Shown here one piece after another: positions 35,160-44,439 of a stretch of DNA of 64,000 nt. Every line of letters starts with the position of its first letter. Positions within the stretch are counted from its first letter, which is position 1. A program made the translations under genes and the position numbers. The notes below the pieces were generated by a model that was not told where the DNA came from, ran no database searches, and saw only the letters and a list, made by a program, of their open reading frames with translations. The stretch is taken from positions 1 to 64,000 of the forward strand of contig NZ_OY760438.1 of the NCBI RefSeq assembly GCF_963663625.1, given 5' to 3'. Origin of the DNA: an uncultured Ilyobacter sp. (GTDB taxonomy: Bacteria > Fusobacteriota > Fusobacteriia > Fusobacteriales > Fusobacteriaceae).

Positions 35160-35684
35160 TCAACTCCTTTTATATTTCAAATCTAGTAAATTTGTATAAG
35201 AAAATCCTAGTAATTCTGTATACGAGTAATCTATTACATATTCTACGTCAGCTACTTCTAAATTCACTCCAACAGCTCTTAAAGGTTGTAGATCTTCTTG
35301 AACTTGTGCTGTAACTGCAGAATCTGGAAGAGTTATTACTAATCTTGTATTTGCTGTTTCTCTTATTTTTACTTGATTTTCTGTATATCCATAATAAAAA
35401 TTAATAAAATCATAATACTCTTGCTGTGTTCCGAAAAAATCTCTAGCTCCAAATTCAAAAGTAATTTTTTTTATGAGATCAGAGTCATTATTGCCTTTCC
35501 GGAGTATGCCAAAGTTAGCGGCAAAAACTGTCAAAGGTGCTCCTGTAAGCTGTTTATAATCTTTGAATTTAGACAGTTCACACCATAATTCTTTTTTATT
35601 TTCATACTGAGTTTCTGTCATTTCAAACAGTTTTTTAATGTATATAGCATTGTCATATATATGAGGTTTTAAGCTTTGTGCCAT
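35160..35684 (-). CDS. baseplate/tail protein, DUF2612/YmfQ-like (tail protein I position)
   Basis: This 174-residue protein sits after the J-like protein, the usual location for the third wedge component (gp48/tail protein I). It shows FGARDFFGTQQEYYDFINFYYG and a beta-rich C-terminus. It most likely connects baseplate wedge to tail fibres. Confidence 0.75.
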   Translation of the reverse strand: MAQSLKPHIYDNAIYIKKLFEMTETQYENKKELWCELSKFKDYKQLTGAPLTVFAANFGILRKGNNDSDLIKKITFEFGARDFFGTQQEYYDFINFYYGYTENQVKIRETANTRLVITLPDSAVTAQVQEDLQPLRAVGVNLEVADVEYVIDYSYTELLGFSYTNLLDLKYKRS

Positions 35685-35697
35685 CAGTTTACACCTC

Positions 35698-36846
35698 CTA
35701 TACGGTCACATTAATGACAACATTTGAGATTAATAACCTTGCTATCTCCGTAGAAGCCAGGGAATAATCAGTGGTCGCCATTGGCGGATCTACCCCATCC
35801 AGTTTTATAGTCAGAGACTTTATCCCTTGTCCGTTTCTGTATGTCTCCCCTATGAGGTTATACAGATAGACGGTCCCTCCTATGTCCACAGACTCAATAT
35901 GATCAACTATAGCCTGCTTGATTGTGTTCTCATTTAAAGTATCCCAGGTCCCATCTTCTGTAACATTAATCTCGAGATATAAATCCACTATAGTAGGCCT
36001 AGTAATCCCTACTGTGATGTCATCAAAATTTTCTGTAACTGCCCCATGAGAAGTTATCCCTAGGACCTTATAATCAAATACTGCTTGCAAAATGTTAGCG
36101 TCAGTGTCTCCAACTGCATAGACCTCATAAGAATGTGGAGGCCTTCCTGCTGCATCTGTTATATCTGAATAATTTTCTTTGACTATGCACTTTTCAGCAT
36201 CGGTATTATCCAGAATGTACTGAGCTACTCCTGACTTAGAAAACAAGCTTTTATTATCTATGTCTGCCAGATATCTTGTCCTTAGCTCTGTATTTGTTTC
36301 AACATCTGTACCGCCTGCAGTTGCAGAACTGTTAGTTATACTTGAGACTCCAGTTATAACTTCAACTTGTTCCGTTATTCTTCCAATTTCTACATTACCG
36401 TCACTCCCTGCCTCACTGGCTTTGACTTCTAATTCAAGAATCCCAGTTGCACCTATAGTCTGACTTATCGTGTTTGTAGTCAAAAACCCAATTTTATCAG
36501 GAGTTTCAACAGACCAGAAAGCAGGAATTACCGTTCCTTCATCTGCCATCACAGTTATTTTCCCGGTACTGTATTTTTCTCCTTGTCTGATTATCTTTCT
36601 CCACAGTACGAATTTTTCAAGCTCAGTTCCCACAGCCGTGTAAACATTCATATTGTTATAATGAGAAAGAGCCTCCTCGTTTGCCTCATACTCCTTTTGA
36701 GCATTATATTTTATAAGAGGTATCAAAGGATTGCTGTCTGTATCTCTCAAGGCCGGGTATATACTTCTAAAGTCTGCTATTTTATTAGCATATATGGTTT
36801 CATAACTTTCTATTTCAAATCCATTTTCTGTTAATCCACTAGCCAA
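35698..36846 (-). CDS. baseplate J-like wedge protein
   Basis: This 382-residue baseplate protein is of the Mu gp47/P2 J family. Visible features are an N-terminal DFRSIYPALRDTDSNPLIPLIKYNAQKEYEANEE, VYTAVGTELEKFV, the central GSDGNVEIGRIT...GGTDVETNTELRTRYL and GRPPHSYEVYAVG. It overlaps the upstream gp25-like gene by 8 bp. Together with that protein and the DUF2612 protein it forms the contractile-tail wedge. Confidence 0.9.
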   Translation of the reverse strand: MASGLTENGFEIESYETIYANKIADFRSIYPALRDTDSNPLIPLIKYNAQKEYEANEEALSHYNNMNVYTAVGTELEKFVLWRKIIRQGEKYSTGKITVMADEGTVIPAFWSVETPDKIGFLTTNTISQTIGATGILELEVKASEAGSDGNVEIGRITEQVEVITGVSSITNSSATAGGTDVETNTELRTRYLADIDNKSLFSKSGVAQYILDNTDAEKCIVKENYSDITDAAGRPPHSYEVYAVGDTDANILQAVFDYKVLGITSHGAVTENFDDITVGITRPTIVDLYLEINVTEDGTWDTLNENTIKQAIVDHIESVDIGGTVYLYNLIGETYRNGQGIKSLTIKLDGVDPPMATTDYSLASTEIARLLISNVVINVTV

Positions 36847-37189
36847 TTGTTATCACCTCCGTGGAATTATTTATAACAATCTCTACGTCTATAGCATTAG
36901 TCCCTGTAAATTCGATACTGTTTATACTGGTAACCTCTGAATATTTATTTATTACTCTTTTGATCTCATTTTTAATATCTGTTTCGGTAGATTTATTCTG
37001 AAGTATTCCAGTGCCTGCCTCATTTACCCAAGAAGTCCCGTAGTAAGTATTCAAGAGCCATTGTTCTTTGTTCTGCTCTAGCTCCAGCCTGATAGCCTGT
37101 ACTACTTCTGAGTTTCCATCTATGACTTGCAAAACTCCATCTACAAAAACCAAATCATTATTGCTGTCTACTTTATAGCTCTCAGACAT
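36839..37189 (-). CDS. gp25/Mu gp46-like baseplate wedge protein
   Basis: This 116-residue protein matches the gp25/GpW-like fold: DLVFVDGVLQVIDGNSEVVQAIRLELEQNKEQWLLNTYYGTSW and NEIKRVINKYSEVTSINSIEF. It links sheath initiation with the wedge in contractile tails. It is coupled to the J-like gene. Confidence 0.85.
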   Translation of the reverse strand: MSESYKVDSNNDLVFVDGVLQVIDGNSEVVQAIRLELEQNKEQWLLNTYYGTSWVNEAGTGILQNKSTETDIKNEIKRVINKYSEVTSINSIEFTGTNAIDVEIVINNSTEVITIG

Positions 37190-37199
37190 GTTTCCCCTC

Positions 37200-37841
37200 C
37201 TATTGCGGCTTATCCGTCACTCTATCGAGCGGAGTATCGTGAGTGTATTTATGTGTATGCTCTACAAGGCTTATCCCACCGCCGATGCAGTCTGCAGAAG
37301 CTGTAAGAATTCCATTTACCTGAACATCGTTGTCAAAGGTAGTTTTTCCGCTGCCTGCCTTTAAATATATGTCCCCATTACCTTTTATTGCTATGATGGT
37401 GCCATTAGTATTTTCAAGAAGAATATCTTCGGAATAGGAACTATTCAGAACTTCACTATCCAGTTTTATCCCTCTTATGATGTAAGAGCCGTTAAAGGAA
37501 AATTTTTCATCTGAATTTATAACAGTTGGTTTCCCAGACTGTAGTAGGTTGTCATATGCATACTTGGAAAATCCTACCCATACAAAGTCCCCTTTTTTTC
37601 GAGGTGTTCTAAATTTCCAATTTCCAAATTTATTGTAATCTAGCATCACATCAACTAATGGTGGGAACGTACATATTTCCCCATTAAACTCAAATTTCGC
37701 CAATATTTCACAAGTGCAGTATCCATTTGTTAAGTCCACACTTGATATCTTAGCAGGTAGTGATGTCTGAATATCTTCCGCGAGTTCATCTTTCAAATTT
37801 TCCAATATCTCAGAGAAGATTATTCTAGGATCTGAACTCAT
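37200..37841 (-). CDS. baseplate spike protein, Gp138 family
   Basis: This 213-residue membrane-piercing spike has an N-terminal OB-like domain (VDLTNGYCTCEILAKF...GDFVWVGFSKYAYD) and a C-terminal repeat-rich beta part (GNGDIYLKAGSGKTTFDNDVQVNGILTASADCIGGGISLVEHTHKY) ending in a HTH(K)Y metal-binding tip motif. The ATG at 37841 overlaps the hub stop (TAATG) behind GGAGGTGGTGTA; the longer frame upstream is the hub gene read in another frame. Confidence 0.85.
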   Translation of the reverse strand: MSSDPRIIFSEILENLKDELAEDIQTSLPAKISSVDLTNGYCTCEILAKFEFNGEICTFPPLVDVMLDYNKFGNWKFRTPRKKGDFVWVGFSKYAYDNLLQSGKPTVINSDEKFSFNGSYIIRGIKLDSEVLNSSYSEDILLENTNGTIIAIKGNGDIYLKAGSGKTTFDNDVQVNGILTASADCIGGGISLVEHTHKYTHDTPLDRVTDKPQ

Positions 37842-38617
37842 TACACCACCTCCAAAACTGAAAATATACTGAAATCGTCTGTCCCTTTTGCAGTATAGGA
37901 GCATTCCTTTACCCTGTATTTGCCGGTATAATATTTGTCCGTCACGTTAATAATAATATCCTCGACTATCTCCGGGATCATTAATGTCTGCATACTAAAT
38001 CCTTTTTCAGCCGGTTCTATTTTTAAAAGCCCTCTATATCCGTCTATACCCATTGACTTTGTATACTCTTTGCTAGAATTTTTAAAATAAACCTTGGTGC
38101 TGTCATAGAAAAATTTACTCCCGGTATCTTTTGCCAATACCTGGAATGCTTTTTTTAGACTGCATGAAAAAGTTTTTCCTTTTGGGTACTGCTTATCATT
38201 TACCAGATCCAGGATTCCAATCTCAAGATGTGAATTATTCACTAAGGCATTTATGATCTCACTCGCTTTTGAATTTTTGTTGAAAGTCATGTCTACCCGT
38301 GTGTAGAGCATAAGTTCATTATTTTGTGTGGCCTTTATTTCAGTTGTAACCCCGTTGTCTTCATCGTAACTTCGTACAGTATCCACTACACCGTTAAAAA
38401 TGACCTTAGAAAAGTCTTTATATCCTGCCTCTATAGATACGGCTAGCCCTTTAGATATTCCATTGATATTATCTTGAGAAAGATTATATATCTTGATTGC
38501 AGCTATATTTGAAGTAGAATTATTTGTTCTGCCTACCTCAAAATCGATATCTATTTTGTCAAAGGAGAAAAGAGTCTCCCCTATAGTTACCTCTCTTATT
38601 TGTTTATACAGCCTCAT
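37841..38617 (-). CDS. baseplate hub protein (gp27/protein D-like)
   Basis: This 258-residue protein has the hub pattern IDIDFEVGRTNNSTSNIAAIKIYNLSQDN...GYKDFSKVIFNGVVDTVRSYDEDNGVTTEI and then KAFQVLAKDTGSKFFYD. It should form the trimeric hub that holds the spike, and it is coupled to the spike gene. Confidence 0.8.
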   Translation of the reverse strand: MRLYKQIREVTIGETLFSFDKIDIDFEVGRTNNSTSNIAAIKIYNLSQDNINGISKGLAVSIEAGYKDFSKVIFNGVVDTVRSYDEDNGVTTEIKATQNNELMLYTRVDMTFNKNSKASEIINALVNNSHLEIGILDLVNDKQYPKGKTFSCSLKKAFQVLAKDTGSKFFYDSTKVYFKNSSKEYTKSMGIDGYRGLLKIEPAEKGFSMQTLMIPEIVEDIIINVTDKYYTGKYRVKECSYTAKGTDDFSIFSVLEVV

Positions 38618-38627
38618 TTTAGCCCCC

Positions 38628-38951
38628 TCATATCAAGAAAAGCTTATAATCTTTATTGATGTTATCCGCTGTTATGAGATCCGCTTCCCTGGCACTATCA
38701 TTTGTTTTTACAAAAATTAACTGCTTGTCAAAATCCATCTTGGTCTTATTCAAAACGAAATAATCTATAGACGGCAGTACCCTTGTATAAGACAGTAAAA
38801 CTTCTCTCTCAGAATTCATAATTTTCATGTAGAGGTACCCGTCAAAATTATTATATATGAAAGACAATACAAGCTCTAAACCATCAGCGGATAGCTCTAT
38901 TTCATTTTCTTTTGTGGTTATATCTGTCAGTTTAAAATTTATGTTTGTCAT
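38628..38951 (-). CDS. baseplate plug protein family
   Basis: This 107-residue OB-like protein (NEIELSADGLELVLSFIYNNFDGYLYMKIMNSEREVLL) sits between the Dit-like protein and hub, where small baseplate plug proteins occur in short contractile tails (Pam3 gp18 type). The start overlaps the preceding gene by 4 bp. Confidence 0.65.
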   Translation of the reverse strand: MTNINFKLTDITTKENEIELSADGLELVLSFIYNNFDGYLYMKIMNSEREVLLSYTRVLPSIDYFVLNKTKMDFDKQLIFVKTNDSAREADLITADNINKDYKLFLI

Positions 38952-39520
38952 CTCCCGCCTCCTATAGTTTTACCCCAGCCATCATATACTTTTTTTTTCT
39001 CCTCCGCTGTGGCCTCTACATTGGTTGCAGTTGTGGTTTTTTTTGTACTGCTTGTTACCTTTGCAGCTTTATAGTCCACCACTACAGTAGAAGAATTAAA
39101 AGTAGATGTTTCTATTTTTCTGAGAGTGATATCATATCTGAAAGAATTTTCAGCCTGATAATTTTCAGATTCTCTCAAATCCTCTATTACAACATCTGAG
39201 TATTCATCACGACTCGAATAATAGAATGCTACAGGGTCTCCTGCATCATACAGGCTTATAAGGGCCTCCCTGTTGGATAGATAATTGATAGAATTATCCA
39301 GGACGCTTATGTTGATTATCAGAGGTTCGGATTTTGCATGATCCGCTATATTGAAGCCTTCTGCAGTTCTCCTGTTTGTAACAGACTTTCTCCTACTTAT
39401 ATCTTTAGAAGAAATAATATCAAGCTCAATATTCTCGATTTTACTTTTAGTTTTTTTGTTAGGGTTCAAGTTTGAAAGTAGATTTGAAACGCCTTCTTTT
39501 ATATCATCTATAGAAGCCAT
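38948..39520 (-). CDS. Dit-like baseplate/tail protein
   Basis: This 190-residue protein has an N-terminal Dit-type domain (IELDIISSKDISRRKSVTNRRTAEGFNIADHAKSEPLIINISV) and a low-complexity Thr/Ser/Lys tail (TSSTKKTTTATN). It is coupled to the tape-measure stop (TAATG). It probably joins the distal tail tube to the hub; the flexible tail and the terminal YDGWGKTIGGG may be a LysM-less linker. Confidence 0.7.
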   Translation of the reverse strand: MASIDDIKEGVSNLLSNLNPNKKTKSKIENIELDIISSKDISRRKSVTNRRTAEGFNIADHAKSEPLIINISVLDNSINYLSNREALISLYDAGDPVAFYYSSRDEYSDVVIEDLRESENYQAENSFRYDITLRKIETSTFNSSTVVVDYKAAKVTSSTKKTTTATNVEATAEEKKKVYDGWGKTIGGGR

Positions 39521-41004
39521 TATCTACCACGTCCTTTACTAAGCAGATAAAGACTTTCTGCAAGTTCAGAGTTCTTTTTATCTACGATTTTCTCTATTCC
39601 GTTAATGTCTGTAGCTTGCGTTATGTATATATTCCCCTGAGTTACGCTCACAGGAGACAAAGGTCCTTGTACAAGTGCCGGGGTATATTCCATCTCTTCT
39701 CTTGTAAGGGATAGCCCTTTCCTTTTTTGTTCTCTTTCTTTTATGTTTACACCAAAATCGTATGCTTGTTTCCCAGTATCTTTTATAGTGTCAAGAGCAC
39801 CTTTCCAATCTCCTTTTAACAATCTAAGAACAGCTTTTATAGGATTGATAAGAAACCCTTTGATAGATAAACCTATCCATTCAAATATAGTTTTTAAATA
39901 TTCTCCCTCTTTAAATGCTGCCCACAATTCTTTCACGTCATCCCTAAAGTCTGTGAATCTATAGCTTAACCCTAGGAAGTTCATAACCGAATTAAACACG
40001 TCTTCCGTTACCGATTCCCCACCGCTGAAGGCGGCCCATAAGTCTTGAAGAACAATAATGGCTCCTGTGATCGGGAAGGCTGATAAAAAGAAAAATCCTC
40101 CCACAAGTTCTATAACTGTTTTTACATCCTCCGGCATAGCCTGAAAAGCATCCCATATAGCACCAACTCCTTTAGCTATTCCGCTTCCCATATCCTGGAA
40201 GAATGCTATTCCGCTCATTACCATGTCCTCTATACCCTCAAGATTGTCGCCTATAAAGTCAAAGAATGCCACACGCCCTTTTTTAAGTTGGAACCCTATG
40301 TTCTCATAAACATCCCCTATACGGTTCTGTACCTGGATGATACGGCCCTCAGGAGTATTCAGGAATTCTTTATTTTGTTCCCCGACATTCATTCTTACAG
40401 CCTCTATCAGAGCAGCTACTTTTTGTGACTGGTTTCCTGTCTTGATCATTTCTTCCTGATAGGCATTAAGGGTTATTCCGGCTCTCGAAAGTGCCCCAGC
40501 TTGTCCCATAATTGCCTTTCCAAGCATGTTGGCTACATTTACGGCTGTTCCTGTGCTTACGTTGTAACCATCTTGTTGAACGGCTACATCCTGTAAAGTA
40601 GGCATGAGGCTTTTTAATTGTTGCTCTGTAAGGTTGTAAGTAGCAAGTTGTTGAGCTCCGGCCAAAGTAACTTCGTCTCCTACGATTCCTAAAGTCTGGA
40701 GTTCTGATGCATAATCTTTTACACCTTGTATCTGTCCTTTAGTAAATCCCTGAGCGGATAAAGTAGATTGAAGCTTAATCTCCTGCTCTAGTTGTATATT
40801 CGCTCCCTCTATTGCTTTTTTATAGACTCCAACTGCGGCGGCGGCTCCAAAGAAAGATGCTCCCATTCTTACAAATGAGTTGTCCATGAGTTTTCCCATC
40901 CTGGAGATCTTGTTTTTAGCCTTATCTACCTGCCCATCTAACTTTGCAAATCCATTCCCCTTCAGCATTGAGACTATGTCAACTTCTAGTTTTCTAACTG
41001 CCAT
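39520..41004 (-). CDS. tail tape measure protein
   Basis: This 494-residue protein has an N-terminal coiled-coil (KAKNKISRMGKLMDNSFVRMG), Gly/Ala-rich helices (FFGAAAAVG, QLATYNLTEQQLKSLMPTLQDVAVQ) and hydrophobic stretches near residues 295-325 (VIELVGGFFFLSAFPITGAIIVL). At about 0.15 nm per residue this predicts a tail of roughly 70-75 nm, short for a myovirus. Confidence 0.85.
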   Translation of the reverse strand: MAVRKLEVDIVSMLKGNGFAKLDGQVDKAKNKISRMGKLMDNSFVRMGASFFGAAAAVGVYKKAIEGANIQLEQEIKLQSTLSAQGFTKGQIQGVKDYASELQTLGIVGDEVTLAGAQQLATYNLTEQQLKSLMPTLQDVAVQQDGYNVSTGTAVNVANMLGKAIMGQAGALSRAGITLNAYQEEMIKTGNQSQKVAALIEAVRMNVGEQNKEFLNTPEGRIIQVQNRIGDVYENIGFQLKKGRVAFFDFIGDNLEGIEDMVMSGIAFFQDMGSGIAKGVGAIWDAFQAMPEDVKTVIELVGGFFFLSAFPITGAIIVLQDLWAAFSGGESVTEDVFNSVMNFLGLSYRFTDFRDDVKELWAAFKEGEYLKTIFEWIGLSIKGFLINPIKAVLRLLKGDWKGALDTIKDTGKQAYDFGVNIKEREQKRKGLSLTREEMEYTPALVQGPLSPVSVTQGNIYITQATDINGIEKIVDKKNSELAESLYLLSKGRGR

Positions 41005-41019
41005 ATTTTCACCACCTTT

Positions 41020-41217
41020 CTACGCTTTGCCATACTTAAATTCATAGAACTTAATTATTCTTTTATAAGTTTTTTCTAATTCTCCGAAGGTCATTTTTTC
41101 AGCCTTTTCAAAGTCCTGTAAGAATCCGCCTACTCTTGCTATCATAAACTCCACATTTTCATCAAAATCTACTTCAGAACTATCATCTGAGCTTACGAAA
41201 GCTCTCCCGGATCTGCG
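41020..41217 (-). CDS. frameshift extension of the tail assembly chaperone (GT part)
   Basis: This 65-codon open frame (ends FYEFKYGKA) follows and overlaps the chaperone gene by 35 nt in the +1 frame. It has no start codon or ribosome site; its first ATG lies after a third of its length. The position, directly between chaperone and tape measure, and its acidic-then-basic composition match the T extension of G/GT chaperones made by programmed frameshifting. A +1 or -2 shift would be needed; the site UUU-C at about 41195-41198 (minus strand ttt cgt) is one candidate. Confidence 0.65.
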   Translation of the reverse strand, partial: RRSGRAFVSSDDSSEVDFDENVEFMIARVGGFLQDFEKAEKMTFGELEKTYKRIIKFYEFKYGKA

Positions 41218-41647
41218 TCAACACAGCAATATTGGCAACCTGCTTTATAATCTCCCCGCCTAATTCCTCTATTTCTACAAAACTGTATATATCTATTTGT
41301 TTACCTAGTTTTTTTATGAACATTTCTCCTACAAAATAAGTATCAGCTCTTCCAGTTGTGAAAAGTGCACTGAAAAGTTCCCAAGCTAGGAACAGATTAA
41401 TTTTTCCTTCTGGTGTCCTGGACGACATTTGAAACTTTTCATTTCCAAGTATCTCAGGAAGCGTTATTATTTCGTCCAGTGCAGGGTTTACGCCTGCCGG
41501 ATATTTTAAAAGTTCATCCACATAAGCAACTATATTTATCTTCCCTGATCTGTCTGTATATTTCCTCTCCAGATTAGCTATAAAAGAGGCCGGTTGCTTC
41601 ATTAAACTGATCTGTTTACCATTAAATTCGAGTATTTCTTTATTCAT
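41183..41647 (-). CDS. tail assembly chaperone (G part)
   Basis: This 154-residue protein lies between tail tube and tape measure. It begins MNKEILEFNGKQISLMKQPA, followed by helices, as in phage tail chaperones (lambda gpG/Mu gp41-like). It probably coats the tape measure during tube assembly. It is thought to be made in two forms through a frameshift near its end. Confidence 0.7.
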   Translation of the reverse strand: MNKEILEFNGKQISLMKQPASFIANLERKYTDRSGKINIVAYVDELLKYPAGVNPALDEIITLPEILGNEKFQMSSRTPEGKINLFLAWELFSALFTTGRADTYFVGEMFIKKLGKQIDIYSFVEIEELGGEIIKQVANIAVLTQIRESFRKLR

Positions 41648-41695
41648 CGCTTATTTTCCCCCTTCAAAAAAAGCACCCTTTCGAGTGCCTTATAT

Positions 41696-42121
41696 TTATA
41701 GTACAAAGTTGGCTTTAAGGTTATGTGCCCTTACCTGCCATTCTCTTGACCCTGCTTGTTTTCCTACATTTAGATCAGGGATTTTCACAAAGTATGCATC
41801 ACTAGAGAAGTGCCCCACATCTCCGCTGAAATTCCTATCAACATGAGCTAAATAAAAGTCTTCTCCTGTTGCCGCAGCTACTGCCATTACAGCATTAAGA
41901 GGCGACTCCTGGAGAACTTTAAGTGTTACAAGAGCATTCCTGTTATGGTTTTTAGATTTTGTATAGTCCCCGTCTACTCCCATAGTAGTACTTTTGAAAT
42001 CTTCCTCATACGATATTGTTATTTTTGTATCTTCCCCATAATCGCTTACTTTATAAGGGACATTAGCAATTGTGAGTATGATATCGTGATTCTGTGAATC
42101 GTAATTATAAGCGTTTGACAT
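41696..42121 (-). CDS. tail tube protein (DUF3277 type)
   Basis: This 141-residue protein has the tube pattern HDIILTIANVPYKVSDYGEDTKITISYEEDFKSTTMGVDGDYTKSKNHNRNALVTLKVLQESP and LKANFVL. It should form the inner tube under the sheath protein encoded just upstream. Confidence 0.85.
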   Translation of the reverse strand: MSNAYNYDSQNHDIILTIANVPYKVSDYGEDTKITISYEEDFKSTTMGVDGDYTKSKNHNRNALVTLKVLQESPLNAVMAVAAATGEDFYLAHVDRNFSGDVGHFSSDAYFVKIPDLNVGKQAGSREWQVRAHNLKANFVL

Positions 42122-42135
42122 TATCTAATCCCCCC

Positions 42136-43131
42136 CTATACTAAGAAATACAGATCAGCACTAAGAGTTCTGTATCCATACTGATAATAGACTTCTATTT
42201 TTACCCCTGTTAAAGTTCCTGATAAAATCTCATTAGCTGGAATTTCGTCAATAGCAGGAGTAGTGATTACAGTGGTGTCTTCTATGAGAGCCTTATTTTT
42301 CTCGTATTGGTCTGTCCTTGTTCTTATAGTAGACTTAAGCTCTGAAAGGTCTGCAAAAGCAGGCTTAGGAGTTCTTATCATGTAACCTGTGATATCTTCC
42401 TCAAGCCTGGCTTTAAGAGACAATACACAGTGAACATAATCAGCAGGATCTCCATTAGCTGTGATACCATTTGCAAGCACTATCTGACCTTTTACTTTGG
42501 CAGGGAAAGAAACTTTAGCAGTAGTTAGAGTAGCCTGCTCCGCTCCGCTCCATCCACCGTCTATCATCCCATTTATTACATTGTTAGCCCACATATAGAC
42601 CCCTATAGTTTTATCTATATAGAATCCAGCTGTTCTTGCATCTTCTGAAGCATTATTTCGTGAAGCTACCACACAAGTATTCTGCTCTGTCACTTCTGCC
42701 ATCATTGCTGCTATCTGAGCCGCTGTAGTAGCTATTGCAGGAGTAACCACATACATTTTATTTAGTGCTGCTACATATTCGGATATACCAGGGATATTTA
42801 TCACATCTTGTTCATCTGACACCAAGCAGAACCAGTCTTGAGTAACCTTTGCAAGGGCCTCAGCTCTTGTATCTCCGCTTGTTCCTATATCTATTCCCAT
42901 TATTACAGTAGTTTTATTCCCTTGTGCAAAATGGGCTGTTAACTTCTTGTCCAATACACTGTCAGCCGTAACTCCTGTTACGTCTGCATACTTGGTCACT
43001 ACCTGCTCTGCAATATCTTCCGTGAAGGAAAAATACAGGACTATATTTGTCGCAGTTGTATTGACTGTGGCCGTCTGTTGTATTGGGGTAAGAAAAACTA
43101 TTTGTTTCTCCGCTCCTGTTATTACTGACAT
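42136..43131 (-). CDS. tail sheath protein (DUF3383 type)
   Basis: This 331-residue protein shows IVLYFSFTEDIAEQVVTKYADV, ALAKVTQDWFCLVSD, EQNTCVVASRNNASEDARTAGFYI and MIRTPKPAFADLSELKSTIRTRTDQYEKNKALI, matching short sheath proteins. Its presence shows that the tail is contractile. Confidence 0.85.
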   Translation of the reverse strand: MSVITGAEKQIVFLTPIQQTATVNTTATNIVLYFSFTEDIAEQVVTKYADVTGVTADSVLDKKLTAHFAQGNKTTVIMGIDIGTSGDTRAEALAKVTQDWFCLVSDEQDVINIPGISEYVAALNKMYVVTPAIATTAAQIAAMMAEVTEQNTCVVASRNNASEDARTAGFYIDKTIGVYMWANNVINGMIDGGWSGAEQATLTTAKVSFPAKVKGQIVLANGITANGDPADYVHCVLSLKARLEEDITGYMIRTPKPAFADLSELKSTIRTRTDQYEKNKALIEDTTVITTPAIDEIPANEILSGTLTGVKIEVYYQYGYRTLSADLYFLV

Positions 43132-43142
43132 CTAGTACCTCC

Positions 43143-43643
43143 TTAGTTATTTTTAACTAATATATTGAAATCTACATCTTTTATAAGCTCTATTTTTTCA
43201 GTATTGCTGTCGCTAATTCTTATAATTATGTCAAAGTTATATTTCTCCCGGTAGTCTGCATCTATAGTGTCAGATAGGTCTACAATGGAAGTCACATCCT
43301 CTATAACGTAATCAGTCCCAGCTCTGTCATTCCACCACTTTGAACCTCCCAGATGATTGAAAAAATTATGGCATAAAAGCACCTTGTCATAATCAGATAA
43401 AAAATTAAAAGTTAATGTTAACCTGTTTACGTTTATCTGATTAAAGTACCTGTAGTTTTCGTCGCTTGTCCTACTCTCATATTTATTTATCCCTATATCA
43501 GAAGTTAGAACCCTTGAAACTATCCGGTTTTTATCCATTTTAGAAGGATTTATTTTTTCAAGGTCAGTGGATTTTATACACTGCAAGCTTGTGAGTTCAT
43601 TGAACTTGGTTAGAAAATCTATTTGTATCTGCCCTATATTCAT
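43143..43643 (-). CDS. tail completion/neck protein (LIC12616-like)
   Basis: This 166-residue protein with RLTLTFNFLSDYDKVLLCHNFFNHLGG and a mixed alpha/beta fold sits where the tail terminator of contractile phages is found. The assignment rests mainly on position and on that pattern. Confidence 0.65.
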   Translation of the reverse strand: MNIGQIQIDFLTKFNELTSLQCIKSTDLEKINPSKMDKNRIVSRVLTSDIGINKYESRTSDENYRYFNQINVNRLTLTFNFLSDYDKVLLCHNFFNHLGGSKWWNDRAGTDYVIEDVTSIVDLSDTIDADYREKYNFDIIIRISDSNTEKIELIKDVDFNILVKNN

Positions 43644-43975
43644 AATTTCATCACCAACTCAAACTCGTTGAAATCTGCGTAGATCCTGGGAATAAAATAT
43701 TTGATTTCAAACTCTATCCCTTCAACCTCTATAATGTCACTTTCCTTAACATCATATTTTTTTTCCACCTTGCCAAGCAGTCTGCCCTGTCTGTTTCCAC
43801 CATCATTGTTATTAGGGTTATATTGATATTTACTCCCTTTATATATGAGCATCGGTATTTCTGTTTGGGTAAAGCTGTTCTCAGTAACCACACCAACACC
43901 AATGATGTTATTATTTCTTTTAACTGTATAATTTTTAAGTTCACTTTCTGCAAACTCTTTTAGAGTAAATTCCAT
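43640..43975 (-). CDS. head closure/neck protein
   Basis: This 111-residue, beta-rich protein (PMLIYKGSKYQYNPNNNDGG...KKYDVKESDIIEVEGIEFEIKYFIPRIYADF) sits between the head-tail adaptor and the tail terminator. Start and stop overlap neighbours by 1 and 4 bp. Confidence 0.6.
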   Translation of the reverse strand: MEFTLKEFAESELKNYTVKRNNNIIGVGVVTENSFTQTEIPMLIYKGSKYQYNPNNNDGGNRQGRLLGKVEKKYDVKESDIIEVEGIEFEIKYFIPRIYADFNEFELVMKL

Positions 43976-44439
43976 TACCCCACCTCGATTTTATATTCTA
44001 TAGACGTCAGGAGGTTTCTAGTATCTATAAGAGGTTGCGACGACCCTTTTATCTTTATAGTGCTCTCTGCCAAAGGATCATAACTGCCTTTTTCCAACAT
44101 CTCCCGAACCTTCCTGACTACAAATTTACCTAATGTGTTCATAAGATCTATAGCTGAAACCTTGCCATCCAAGAGTTTGTTAAGTTCCCTCTCAAAAGTA
44201 GCCTGTATTCTATCAGCGTTGGCATCGAAAGCACTTCTAAAAAATGGTCTAGATGGGTAATGGACATTGAATTCATCCCAACCAAATTCCATCCACATAC
44301 CGACATTTTCTACTTTTGTCCCATCCTCATATGTTGCGTTGGGGTCTATTCTTATAAGAAGCTTAGAATTGATTAATATATTCAACTCTTTAAATATCTT
44401 GTCATATAAGGTCCTATCATCTGTTATCTTAATACCCAT
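43975..44439 (-). CDS. HK97-gp10-like neck/tail-joining protein
   Basis: This 154-residue protein carries the gp10-like pattern VGMWMEFGWDEFNVHYPSRPFFRSAFDANADRIQATFERELNKLL, typical of neck proteins that guide tail attachment. It overlaps both neighbours. Confidence 0.75.
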   Translation of the reverse strand: MGIKITDDRTLYDKIFKELNILINSKLLIRIDPNATYEDGTKVENVGMWMEFGWDEFNVHYPSRPFFRSAFDANADRIQATFERELNKLLDGKVSAIDLMNTLGKFVVRKVREMLEKGSYDPLAESTIKIKGSSQPLIDTRNLLTSIEYKIEVG

